A model generated the notes under the pieces. That model was not told the DNA's origin and did not search any database. It saw nothing but the letters and a program-made list of their open reading frames with translations. From the NCBI RefSeq assembly GCF_023716865.1, contig NZ_CP092417.1, positions 2,582,001 to 2,646,000 on the forward strand: a stretch of DNA of 64,000 nucleotides, written 5' to 3'. The translations under genes were made by a program, and so were the position numbers. How positions within the stretch are numbered: the first letter of the stretch is position 1; each line of letters begins with the position of its first letter. Origin of the DNA: Endozoicomonas sp. SCSIO W0465. GTDB taxonomy: Bacteria; Pseudomonadota; Gammaproteobacteria; Pseudomonadales; Endozoicomonadaceae. This document shows, piece after piece, positions 25,456 through 33,443 of the stretch.

Positions 25456-25988
25456 GTGATCTGTCCATTATCTCCCCGGTGCCGTGGGATTTGCCTGCAG
25501 GGGAAACCTCGGTCAGCAGTGCTGTCGTATATGGCGATCTTCAGGCGAGAGTAAAAAACTTTTTTAGCCAGAAGGTATGGGACAACGGCGATCCAAACTG
25601 GACGGATTACCGGGAAGGCGACCAGACAACTGCCCAATACAACACCATCAACTACCCGGTGGAAGTGACCAACAAGGGCGCTATCTATGGCAAATGGGCG
25701 ATCATTTTTACCAGCAGTACTGCCTTCCAGATTGTTGAGGAAAAACTCGGGATCATAGCAACCGGCAGCACAGCAACGGATACCGCACCGATTAACCCGG
25801 AGGCAGGAGTGCCTTATTTCACCTTGAAAGCCGATGGTTGGGGCAGCGGTTGGGCAACGGGTAATGCGATCCGCTTTAACACTGACGGATGCCTTGCGCC
25901 TGTTTGGATTTGTCGGACGGTGCTGTCAGGGCAGGGTACGGAAACAAACGACGATTTTACACTACAGATTCGGGGGGATGCAGACTGA
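25456..25988 (+). pseudogene. Modular phage tail protein (1179 aa when rejoined), C-terminal part
   Basis: Resumes the frame after the IS: NGDLSIISPVPWDLPAGETSVSSAVVYGDLQARVKNFF...DFTLQIRGDAD. An internal ATG at 25479 is not a real start. Residues include a PWDLPAGE...VVYGDL pattern and a tail of beta strands with YFTLKADGWGSGWATGNAIRFNTDGCL. Stop (TGA, 25986-25988) overlaps the next ATG in TGATG, so the next gene was originally coupled to this one. Confidence 0.65.
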
Positions 25989-26638
25989 TGACGGTTCAAT
26001 TCTATAGTTCGGAAGACGCCGGTGCGCCACAGCTTGAAGTGACCCGAAATGTCGGCGGGAATTACCAGAATTCTATTGATAAGGTCATGGATGCGATTCT
26101 GGTGACTGGTTACGGCAGCAAGCCGGGTTGTGGCTGGACAAAAGAGATGAGCTCTGACGTTCCTGACAGCAATCGTACCGTTTATAAAAACAAGTCAGCG
26201 AATCAGGACGATATGTTTCTTCTGGTTGAAAGCGGTAAAGAAAACTCGCTGACGATTCGGATGCAGATAGCGGATGTTGTTACCGATCCTGAAACCTACA
26301 GTGGTTACAGTCAGGTAGTCGCCGGTTGTCAAACGCATGGAGGGCAGCAGTATTGGATGGCTGTGGGTGATGAGCGAACGATTATTTTTCTGTTTTATAG
26401 CTGGTACGTCAGGAATAACTCTAACGGAAGCTCTTATTTGCCTTACTGTATTTATGCCGGTGATTTTGAGATCGATGAAGGCAGCAATCATAAAGGTTGG
26501 GGATTGCTCAGCAGCTATATGCTCAAAGGAACCTTGGATACCGTCACTCATCCCGGTGACAACAAGGGAACCTTTGGAATTGACAAAAAAAATTGGCTCT
26601 TTTCGAATTCCGAACTGCTGAACTATCCTTGGTGGATA
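25988..26638 (+). pseudogene. Phage tail protein interrupted by IS1595 and IS4, first part
   Basis: 217 codons before the IS1595-type C element. Starts MTVQFYSSEDAGAPQLEVTRNVGGNYQNSIDKVMDAILVTGY at the ATG overlapping the previous stop; ends ...ELLNYPWW at the IS. The beta-rich repeats (YQNSIDKVMDAILV, FLLVESGKENSLTIRMQIADVV) are common in structural proteins. Two further parts are recognisable downstream (27603-27836 and 29279-29453). I do not recognise the family; position puts it in the tail module. Confidence 0.55.
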
Positions 26639-27602
26639 TAATTAGCCATCGCCAGCATTGACCATGAATATAGGCCGAATCTCAGATCTCATCAGTAATG
26701 ACACCTGCTTTGAGATGATCCGTGAGAACCGCTGGCCAGATGGCACTGTTCTCTGTCCGCACTGTGATTCTGAGAATGTCAAAAAGAATGGACACGACAA
26801 TGTGCAGGTAGAGTGCCAGCACTATTACTGTAAGTCCTGTAAGCGCTACTTCGATGACCTGACAAATACGGTTTTCGCAGGACACCACCGACCACTCAAA
26901 GTCTGGATTGCCTGTCTCTATTTAATGGGGCTGAACGTCTCCAACAGCCAGATAGCTCAGGAACTTGATCTGTGTGTCAGTGATGCACACCATATGACCA
27001 CAGTCTTACGAAATGGTGTTGTTGACCGAAAGCCTGAAGTGATTCTTGATGGCGAAGTTGAATTCGACGAGGTCTACATTGTAGCTGGTCACAAGGGACA
27101 CCCTGAAGCATTAAAAAAATCTGGATCGTCCACCGAGAAAAAGAAGGCTTAAAGGCGCTCCGGGCCGTGGGACTCTTGAAAAAGACAAACCGCCGGTATT
27201 GGGAATGATTCAAAGGGGAGGTCAGGTCATTATCAACATGCTGTCGAACGTTAAGAAGGCGACAATCGAACCATTTATCAAGAAACACGTAGCCCCACAG
27301 AGCCAGATTTATACCGATGAATACAACATCTATGATGACCTTGAAAGCTGGGGCTTCAGACATAAAACGGTCTGTCACGGCAAAGGTGAGTATGCTCGTG
27401 ATGATGACAAAGACGGTATTTACGAGGTGCATGTTAATACTATGGAGGGGTTTTGGTCACTTCTACGCTCGTGGCTAAGGCCTCACAGGGGAATATCCCA
27501 AGAGGCTTTACCCCTTTACCTTGGCTTTTTTGAGTTTTTGCATAATATTGGCCGAAGAGGCAAAAGTCTTCTTCAGCCCTTAGTCAACTTGCTGGTTACA
27601 TA
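26639..27602 (+). mobile_element. IS1595-family element type C
   Basis: About 964 bp. Ends are imperfect repeats (TAATTAGCCATC / TATGTAACCAGC). Flanks do not show an 8-bp duplication, so the boundaries are approximate and a small deletion is likely beside it. It sits inside a phage tail gene. Confidence 0.75.
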
Positions 27603-27603
27603 G
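26664..27603 (+). pseudogene. IS1595 family transposase (type C), frameshifted at an A7 run
   Basis: Residues in the first frame: MNIGRISDLISNDTCFEMIRENRWPDG, zinc ribbon CPHCDS...CKSCKRYFDD, helical YLMGLNVSNSQIAQELDLC, then FDEVYIVAGHKGHPEALKK, which ends with a stop at 27152. The expected R-K-R-R-L-K-G-A-P-G-R-G-T-L-E-K-D-K-P-P segment is in the +1 frame after the ATTAAAAAAATC tract (27111-27121), leading into MIQRGGQV...HVNTMEGFWSLLRSWLRPHRG (catalytic Glu region) up to 27603. Either loss of function or transcriptional slippage on the A7 run would explain the break. Confidence 0.75.
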
Positions 27604-27836
27604 CAGTCTGGAATTGGAAAAGAGCCAAAAAATTATACGTTCAGACCGTTTACACAGATACCCGGTGAAGCGTGGTCAGAAAATGGAATAACAATTAACC
27701 TTGCTGCTTTCGAAGGAGGTAGTGCGAATTCAGTTGAACGAAGCGCTATCTTTTATGATGTTGCAGACTTTGAAGCAAATGCCAAGGCAAGAAGTCCTTG
27801 GTTTATGCTTTTTGGGGCAAACCATATATACCGATT
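27603..27836 (+). pseudogene. Phage tail protein, second part
   Basis: Open frame GIGKEPKNYTFRPFTQIPGEAWSENGITINLAAFEGG then SANSVERSAIFYDVADFEAN and PWFMLFGANHIYR, ending at the IS4 insertion. With the IS4 (27837-29268) and one 10-bp repeat TATACCGATT removed, the frame passes into 29279-29453 (NHIYRLRGAYSFYPWLRTANSS). The link back to 25988-26638 is by position and frame style, but a few bases at the IS1595 junction are uncertain. Confidence 0.55.
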
Positions 27837-29268
27837 CTTAAGGTAGACATTAAGCTCCACCCACTGCACAGAAGCCTAATCTTGTACGCCCTGAACAACC
27901 ATCCCGTGCAGGGTGTTCTCGTTTCGCATTATTTCCCCAGAAGTCCAGTAGCTTTTTAATGCATGAGACCAATGACTTTCCTGCATTTATCAACGATGAA
28001 ATCACATTACCAAACAGGTGAGTCCCACTTTTCATCACCTTGTGCGTCGAGATTTCCTCAATGCTCCCACTTTCACAGAGGTTCGCCTGTGCAGCATGGG
28101 CAAGGTACCTTTTCAACGTCACAACCACAAAGGACATCAGAATCAGGCTAAACACCAGTGTCGCTGATTTGGTGTTAAAACGATGCCACCCTGAATAGGA
28201 TTTGATCTCTTTGAAAATCAGCTCTATCTGCCACCGTAGACGATAGGCCTGGAGCACATCACTCAAGGTGAACTCCACCCGGTTCAGGTTGGTCACAACG
28301 AAAACCCACTTCTGTTTTTTGTCATTCCAGCGGACAACCAAGCGGAATGGCCAGGCTTTGAATCCCGGCCATTCTACATCCAGGTCGAGGCACTGGTCTT
28401 TGGGGAAGCCAGACAGTACATCCTTCAGTTTTTGTCCTTTGTAGCGATTGAGATTCTTGCCATCCTCCCGTACCGCGCTGAGTATCGTCGGGTTGATACT
28501 CTGAGGTGCCTTGCAGATAAAAGAACCCTCCCTGTCATCAATAGCGGCAAAGAGTTCCAGCTCAAAATAACCGGCATCCATTAGCATCAGGATATAGGCC
28601 ATGGATGTTGGCAGTGGTGGCAGACAGTCTCTTTCTGAACGGGTATCTTCAGTCAGCTGCACCCGCACCAGGTTGTTGGTGAGAAGATCCATTGTCGTAT
28701 GAAGCTCGACGGCAGCAGGACTGACCGTTGAGAACCTGCCGGGAAATGCTTCTTTCAGGGCATCATAGACAGCTTGTGACGAACCGTCCTGAATCAGAAT
28801 GTGCTCAAACTCTGAAAATGGACTGTCTTCATCAAACGCCATGACTTTGCGGGAAAATATTTCCAGACACTGCACCCATAGCCACAGGATAAGAGTAGGC
28901 AGCGCGTCCTTTTTAGCTTGATTTGCCCAAGAACGATAAGAGACATTCAGCCCCGTCAACTCGTTAAATTTACGGTGTAGATCCGCCTGGGTATCGCAGT
29001 TTCCATCACCAGCGAGGGCATCGATCAGTGAGAGGATAAAATCCAAAGGACGGATATCTCGCTGTCGTATAGTAAAACCAAGCTGTTCCGCCATACTTAG
29101 GAGTTCTGACCGGTCGAAACAGGTCAACAGTTTTTTTCAACTAATCTACTATTTGCAGTACTCATCTTGTTCAGCCATTGATAATGGTTTCGAAGCTTTA
29201 TTGTGGCTGTTCAAGGTGGGTTCTGCCGCCGGAAACGAACCTTTTTTGAGCTTAATGTCTACCCTAAG
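27837..29268 (-). mobile_element. IS4-family element, copy A
   Basis: 1432 bp with ends CTTAAGGTAGACATTAAGCTC and the complement of CTTAGGGTAGACATTAAGCTC. Perfect 10-bp target duplication TATACCGATT (27827-27836, 29269-29278). Copies B (34862-36293) and C (46657-48088) have the same length. Confidence 0.93.
27850..29127 (-). CDS. IS4 family transposase, copy A
   Basis: 425 aa as read from a TTG start (MTCFDRSELLSMAEQLGFTIRQRDIRPLDF); the ATG at MAEQLG is the likelier natural start if TTG is not used. IS4-type catalytic motifs are LIQDGSSQAVYDALKEAF (first Asp), LMDAGYFELELFAAIDDREG (second Asp) and YRLRWQIELIFKEIKSYSGW (Glu within the YREK-like motif). Intact; differs from copies B and C only at single residues. 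Confidence 0.9.
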   Translation of the reverse strand: MTCFDRSELLSMAEQLGFTIRQRDIRPLDFILSLIDALAGDGNCDTQADLHRKFNELTGLNVSYRSWANQAKKDALPTLILWLWVQCLEIFSRKVMAFDEDSPFSEFEHILIQDGSSQAVYDALKEAFPGRFSTVSPAAVELHTTMDLLTNNLVRVQLTEDTRSERDCLPPLPTSMAYILMLMDAGYFELELFAAIDDREGSFICKAPQSINPTILSAVREDGKNLNRYKGQKLKDVLSGFPKDQCLDLDVEWPGFKAWPFRLVVRWNDKKQKWVFVVTNLNRVEFTLSDVLQAYRLRWQIELIFKEIKSYSGWHRFNTKSATLVFSLILMSFVVVTLKRYLAHAAQANLCESGSIEEISTHKVMKSGTHLFGNVISSLINAGKSLVSCIKKLLDFWGNNAKREHPARDGCSGRTRLGFCAVGGA

Positions 29269-29278
29269 TATACCGATT

Positions 29279-29453
29279 AAGAGGCGCTTACTCTTTTTAT
29301 CCGTGGCTACGCACAGCGAATTCCAGTAATAAAAGAAACTTTATGGAAATCGTATCTGTTAATGGACATGACTATCTTGCCTTGCCTCAATTCAGTAATC
29401 AGCCTTCTGACAGGCCATTGACGGTTTATGTGCAAGTGTCAGGAGACTGGTAA
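29279..29453 (+). pseudogene. Phage tail protein, C-terminal part
   Basis: Frame resumes with LRGAYSFYPWLRTANSSNKRNF then MEIVSVNGHDYLALPQFSNQPSDRPLTVYVQVSGDW and ends with TAA. The stop overlaps the next start (TAATG). The end portion is typical of a small C-terminal domain in tail proteins (PLTVYVQVSGDW). No further decay is visible. Confidence 0.55.
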
Positions 29454-30223
29454 TGCTTCAAATCCCTTACGAGTTCTATCCAAAGGAAATCACTTATCAG
29501 CATCAGATCAAGGCCAATATTTCAGTGGATGGTTTACCCTACAACGGCAGTGCAGAGTTGTTTATGAATGGAGCTACCCGTTACGTCATTGGTTCCATCA
29601 TCCAAAACGGCGTGGTGCATTTTCAATATCTCCCGGATTCCTTTGGCACTAAATCGTTCTGCTTTCTAATATACAAAGATGGTCGTCCATATATGAGCGA
29701 TCTGATTACGGTAGATAACGTGATCATTTACGAGATAGCCATCAGCACCAGCGGAGGCGGCGGTGCGCCAACCGGCGACCCGGCTACCATCAGCGGCAAG
29801 GTAGAGCGGGTGCTGGACAATCAGGCCGAACCCGCAGCAAGGCAGCTGGTGGCCATTGAACACAAGCCCGATGGTTCATGGGCGGTGACCGGCAATACCA
29901 CCAGTGACGCTGAAAATGGCAGCTATACACTGGAAGTGCTGACCGATGGCGGCGATACCTTTGTGCTGGCGGTTGATGAATACGGTGTGCCTTTTACCGC
30001 CACCGCTTCAGTCGTCCAAGGTGAAATCATTCATCCTACTGTTCCCAATGGCCATGTTTACCGGGTGGAGGCAGGCGGCACCTTGCCAGCCACCGAACCG
30101 ACCTGGTGGATTGATACCGGCACCAATCATACCCGCACCATCGAAGGCGGCATTACCCTCCGGGCGATTCCATTTTATCGGCCTCTGTCTCACGGTCCGA
30201 TCAAAGCAGAGCCTTTATCATGA
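29453..30223 (+). CDS. Phage tail-module protein, function unknown
   Basis: 256 aa from MLQIPYEFYPKEITYQHQIKANISVDGLPYNGSAELFMNG; AGGAG lies 7 bases upstream of the ATG. Two regions: an N-terminal Ig-like beta domain with Y-N-G-S-A-E-L-F, then after a glycine-rich linker STSGGGGAPTGDPATISG a second domain with KVERVLDNQAEPAARQLVAIEHKPDGSW and GDTFVLAVDEYG, of the kind seen in carboxypeptidase-regulatory-like or host-recognition domains of phages. The stop overlaps the next start (ATGA). The sequence PTGDPATISGKVERV...G-x-T-T-S-D-x-x-G-x-Y-x-L suggests a CarboxypepD_reg-like fold; family not certain. Confidence 0.55.
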   Translation: MLQIPYEFYPKEITYQHQIKANISVDGLPYNGSAELFMNGATRYVIGSIIQNGVVHFQYLPDSFGTKSFCFLIYKDGRPYMSDLITVDNVIIYEIAISTSGGGGAPTGDPATISGKVERVLDNQAEPAARQLVAIEHKPDGSWAVTGNTTSDAENGSYTLEVLTDGGDTFVLAVDEYGVPFTATASVVQGEIIHPTVPNGHVYRVEAGGTLPATEPTWWIDTGTNHTRTIEGGITLRAIPFYRPLSHGPIKAEPLS

Positions 30224-32079
30224 GTTATGAGGTTCCAACGGGGGATTTAGACTTTCGGCTGACTGGCGCTCCCTATACCGTGTCATCGTCGGCTATTGCT
30301 TACTTTTCCTTTGACGGGAGACCGTTGGTTTATTTTGCACCGCCTCCCGGTGTGATTCGCCCTTATAAAAGCCAATGGCAAGGGGCACTCAGTCGGCAGC
30401 AGGGCTTTTCTGCGGGCTATTCCACCAGTCGGCCTGTTAGTACTACCCGGCGGCAAAGTAGTCAGCAGGCAAAGCCTCTGGAAGCCACACCGTTTGGCCT
30501 GTTTTGGGGTGCTGTGGCTAAAAAGGAAGTTAAAGTCAGTTTTAGTCATGGCCAGAGCCAGAAGAAAGAGTCGACAGCCAGTGACCGTTGGCAGCAGTCC
30601 GAGCGGAAAGATAGCGGTAAGAAGAGTGCATGGGATAAAAGCATTAAGTCGCAGGATCAGGGGCAATCCTCACCGTGGAACCTTCCGCCGGAGCGGGATA
30701 GCAGTGTATCCGAGGGGATGCAGTCAGTTGATCTGTACGGTTCCAGAAAGTGGCAAAGCCCTGCTTACATCCATCCGCAGCAGCCTCTGAACTTTACCTT
30801 CCGAGATAGGGAATACCAGCCACAGACAAACGGCTCGGTATTTTTCCAGATTGGTGCCTTTGAAAAAGAAGTCATCGCTGTCCCTGTGGATAGCAAACGA
30901 CGCTTTACCTTCCAGAGCAACCGAGCCGAAGATCAGCCGGTCATCCTGCCGTGGGGCTTCGGTCAGAAAGCCAGGGATGAAACGGTAACCGGCAACTATG
31001 GCGGCGAGATAGACCCGGAGGTCATTGAAAAGCCGGAGCCGGAACAGCCAGAGATCAGGGAGAGTTATCTGCTTATGAACATCATCACTGCCGTGGTATT
31101 GCCTGCCCGGACACCACTGGAACTGCCCTCAATGGAGATTAGCTTGGATATTGATAGCTTCTCATGGAGCTTTACCGGGCAGCTGTGGGGCGCTTCCAAT
31201 ATCGCACTGGTGGAACCGGACGAGAACGGTCCGAAGCAGATCGAGGTGGATATCAATGGCTGGAAGTGGATCTTCATTATCGAGCGTTACAGTACGGATA
31301 GACGCTTCGGGGATGAGCGTTACACCCTCTATGGCAGCAGCCGAACCCAACTGCTCGCAGCGCCTTATGCGCCACAACGAAGCAAGAGCAACAGCGCTAA
31401 CCTCAACGCCAAACAGGCTATCATCGAAGAACTGGCCAATACCGGGTTTACAGCCACCTATCCTGACCTGAATGACTACAGCACACCGGATTGGATTATG
31501 CCCGGAGGCTCATTCAGCTATCAGAACCAGACCGCTATGCAGGTAGTGGCCAAGGTCGCAACCACAGCCGGATCAGTGATTATCCCGAGCCGTGATAATG
31601 ACCAGGTGAGCATTCAACCCCGATACCCGGCCAGCCCTTGGCACTGGAATACGGCCACGATGGATAAGATCATTCCGGCCAGTATGGTTATTAGTTTGAG
31701 CGCCAACTGGCGACCGGAGCAGGCTTATAATGCAGTCTATGTTTCCGGGACTAATGCTGGCGTGGCGGTCAACGTCAAACGAACCGGCTCCAATGGCGAT
31801 AACCCGGCTCCCGATATTCTGGAAGACTGGCTCACGGAAACGCAGGTCAATACTGAGCGAGGCCGGAATGAGCTGGCTAAGGGTGGCAATCAGAGCATTA
31901 CCACCATCGAGCTGCCATTGACCGACACCAACACAGCACCCGGGTTAATTGAGCCGGGTATGCTAGTCGAGGTTCAGGATATAACGGGAGACTGGCAAGC
32001 CCTTTGTCTGGCGACCAGTATCAGTGCAAGTGGCGTGGGAACCGTTATTCAATCGGTTGACTTAGAGCGCCACTATTAG
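30220..32079 (+). CDS. Phage tail protein with hub/gpD-like C-terminal half (putative)
   Basis: 619 aa, overlapping the previous gene by 4 bases (ATGA). Residues ~65-210 are a Q/S/K-rich, low-complexity linker. The C-terminal half (from ESYLLMNIITAVVLPARTPLELPSMEIS, about residue 290) has a predicted beta fold with SFSWSFTGQLWGASNIALVEPDENGPKQIEVDINGWKW and a later part QAYNAVYVSGTNAG...LIEPGMLVEVQDITGDW, characteristic of baseplate hub/late-control D-like proteins, which hold rings of tail tip subunits. Ending ...QSVDLERHY. It is the penultimate gene of the tail module. Confidence 0.55.
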   Translation: MSYEVPTGDLDFRLTGAPYTVSSSAIAYFSFDGRPLVYFAPPPGVIRPYKSQWQGALSRQQGFSAGYSTSRPVSTTRRQSSQQAKPLEATPFGLFWGAVAKKEVKVSFSHGQSQKKESTASDRWQQSERKDSGKKSAWDKSIKSQDQGQSSPWNLPPERDSSVSEGMQSVDLYGSRKWQSPAYIHPQQPLNFTFRDREYQPQTNGSVFFQIGAFEKEVIAVPVDSKRRFTFQSNRAEDQPVILPWGFGQKARDETVTGNYGGEIDPEVIEKPEPEQPEIRESYLLMNIITAVVLPARTPLELPSMEISLDIDSFSWSFTGQLWGASNIALVEPDENGPKQIEVDINGWKWIFIIERYSTDRRFGDERYTLYGSSRTQLLAAPYAPQRSKSNSANLNAKQAIIEELANTGFTATYPDLNDYSTPDWIMPGGSFSYQNQTAMQVVAKVATTAGSVIIPSRDNDQVSIQPRYPASPWHWNTATMDKIIPASMVISLSANWRPEQAYNAVYVSGTNAGVAVNVKRTGSNGDNPAPDILEDWLTETQVNTERGRNELAKGGNQSITTIELPLTDTNTAPGLIEPGMLVEVQDITGDWQALCLATSISASGVGTVIQSVDLERHY

Positions 32080-32087
32080 AATAAATG

Positions 32088-32113
32088 CCCGGAGGGAGTT
32101 TCTCCGGGGCTTT
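32088..32113 (+). terminator. Possible hairpin after the 619-aa gene
   Basis: GCCCGGAGGGAGTTTCTCC is followed by GGGGC, giving a GCCCGGAG/CTCCGGGGC stem with a short loop. There is no clear U run afterwards, so it may be attenuation rather than a strong terminator. Confidence 0.35.
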
Positions 32114-32176
32114 GCGCCTGCTGGATATGGATGAACAACAGTCACATTCAAAAGACTAGCACAGGGATAATTAACA

Positions 32177-32410
32177 ATGGCCACCACGAATATCTGGCAA
32201 CAGTTTAGGGCTCTGCTTCCTGATGACGTACGGATCGTTGCTACCATTACTGGCAATAATGGCAACGGCACCAGTCAGGCAAAGCTTCGGAATGGTTCGG
32301 TTATTACGGTTATGGGGGAGTCTGTGAGCGTTGGAGAGAAGGTGTTTATTCAGAGTGGGGAAGTAAAAGGAGCTGCGCCGAATCTGGCGCAGTACGATGT
32401 GGAAGTTTAA
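32177..32410 (+). CDS. Small phage tail-end protein, last gene of the module
   Basis: 77 aa, MATTNIWQQFRALLPDDVRIVATITGNNGNGTSQAKLRNG then VITVMGESVSVGEKVFIQSGEVKGAAPNLAQYDVEV. Predicted all-beta. The pattern (D-D-V-R-I-V-A-T-I, G-x-x-V-x-V-x-G-E-x-V-S-V-G-x-K-V-F-I) is that of small phage structural proteins with an OB/barrel fold, named only as hypothetical. A second copy of its final 14 codons, with A-A-P-N-L-A-Q then N-E-V-E-V and stop, occurs at 36574-36616. Transcription ends soon after: the next gene is on the other strand. Confidence 0.65.
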   Translation: MATTNIWQQFRALLPDDVRIVATITGNNGNGTSQAKLRNGSVITVMGESVSVGEKVFIQSGEVKGAAPNLAQYDVEV

Positions 32411-32426
32411 GACAAGACAATTCTAA

Positions 32427-33374
32427 TCAAGAAACAGCCATAACCAGGGCAACTTTTCCATTTCTTGTAGCATTATCTTCTGCCTCTGGATCGGGCTTCT
32501 TGCTGACCGTAAAGGTAAACCTTTGCCCTACTTTGAAGCGGTCGTCTCTTTGCTCCTTAGTTACATTGGTTTTGCAGAAATAATAATCATGCCCATCATC
32601 ACCTTCAATAAAACCGAAGTTTCCACACCACCTTTTCATGGTTCCATTTAATGTATTTTCAGTGACTATCTCTGCCTTTTGAGCAAGCGTGATAAAGCAC
32701 CTGTCACTAGTTTCTTCAGTAATGGATATAATCTCAGGATGATTTTTAACCAGTTTCTTTAAACTGGCAAAGCCATAACTCCTGGGATCGAAGGCAGGGT
32801 CAAAGTCTTTTAATGATTTACCTAAATCACCAAGGTAAATTTGTTCATCGTTGGATGAGAAGCTGTTGTATGCCTTGACGAGAAGTTCTTCCAGCGGCAT
32901 ATCAGATTTTGTGGTCTCAAAATCATTTTCATTATTTGCGTCTGGAAGATTATCGTAATAAACATAGCTGTGGCATGCAGCAATTAAGTTTTTAGCGGGT
33001 GGCTCTCTGCGCCCAACACCCAGAACATACTTGCCCATTTCTCTGATTCGCTGAGCCAGAAACTGAAAGCCATTGTCAGACGAAGCAATACAGACGGCGT
33101 TAATTTCAGGTGTTTTGGTTAGAATTTCCACCGCATCCATGATCAACGCATGGTCTGCAGCATCCTTACCATAGTCAAACTGTTGAATTGGTCTTGCCCC
33201 GTTAAGGTGTAAAATCTCCTTCCATGAAGATCGTGCAGGGTTCGTCCAGTCTGCATAGACTCGCTTTACCGCAATACTTCCCAGCCTTTGTACTTCCTTC
33301 AAAATCCCGGAAAACTGTTTAGGGCTGCAATTTTCTCCATCAATCAGAACCGCAAAATTTTTTTGGTTGATCAC
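32427..33374 (-). CDS. NYN-domain putative ribonuclease with LOTUS and cold-shock domains
   Basis: 315 aa from a GTG start with AAGGAAGAG just upstream. Residues 1-145 form a LabA/DUF88-type NYN domain (PIN-like nuclease fold): F-A-V-L-I-D-G-E-N with D12, conserved Asp around D74/D80 (ADHALIMDAV) and SSDNGFQF (D100). Residues ~158-222 match the OST-HTH/LOTUS pattern (LEELLVKAYNSF...YLGDLGKSLKDFDPAFDPRSYGFASLKKLV), a domain that binds RNA or G-quadruplexes. Residues ~243-312 are a cold-shock-like domain (NGTMKRWCGNFGFIEGDDGHDYYF, FKVGQRFTFTVS). NYN-LOTUS fusions are known; adding a CSD points to an RNA-targeting nuclease. It lies alone on the - strand at the end of the prophage tail operon. 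Substrate unknown. Confidence 0.85.
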   Translation of the reverse strand: MINQKNFAVLIDGENCSPKQFSGILKEVQRLGSIAVKRVYADWTNPARSSWKEILHLNGARPIQQFDYGKDAADHALIMDAVEILTKTPEINAVCIASSDNGFQFLAQRIREMGKYVLGVGRREPPAKNLIAACHSYVYYDNLPDANNENDFETTKSDMPLEELLVKAYNSFSSNDEQIYLGDLGKSLKDFDPAFDPRSYGFASLKKLVKNHPEIISITEETSDRCFITLAQKAEIVTENTLNGTMKRWCGNFGFIEGDDGHDYYFCKTNVTKEQRDDRFKVGQRFTFTVSKKPDPEAEDNATRNGKVALVMAVS

Positions 33375-33443
33375 TTACTCTTCCTTAAAGTCGATTGACG
33401 GTCACTGTCTGCGCTGCCGGGCATGAATGACGCCAAAGGTTAC

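Noticed and set aside
25889..25987. Earlier start for the 25988 tail gene
   Set aside because: The 33 extra codons overlap the previous gene out of frame, while ATG 25988 overlaps the stop in the typical TGATG fashion.
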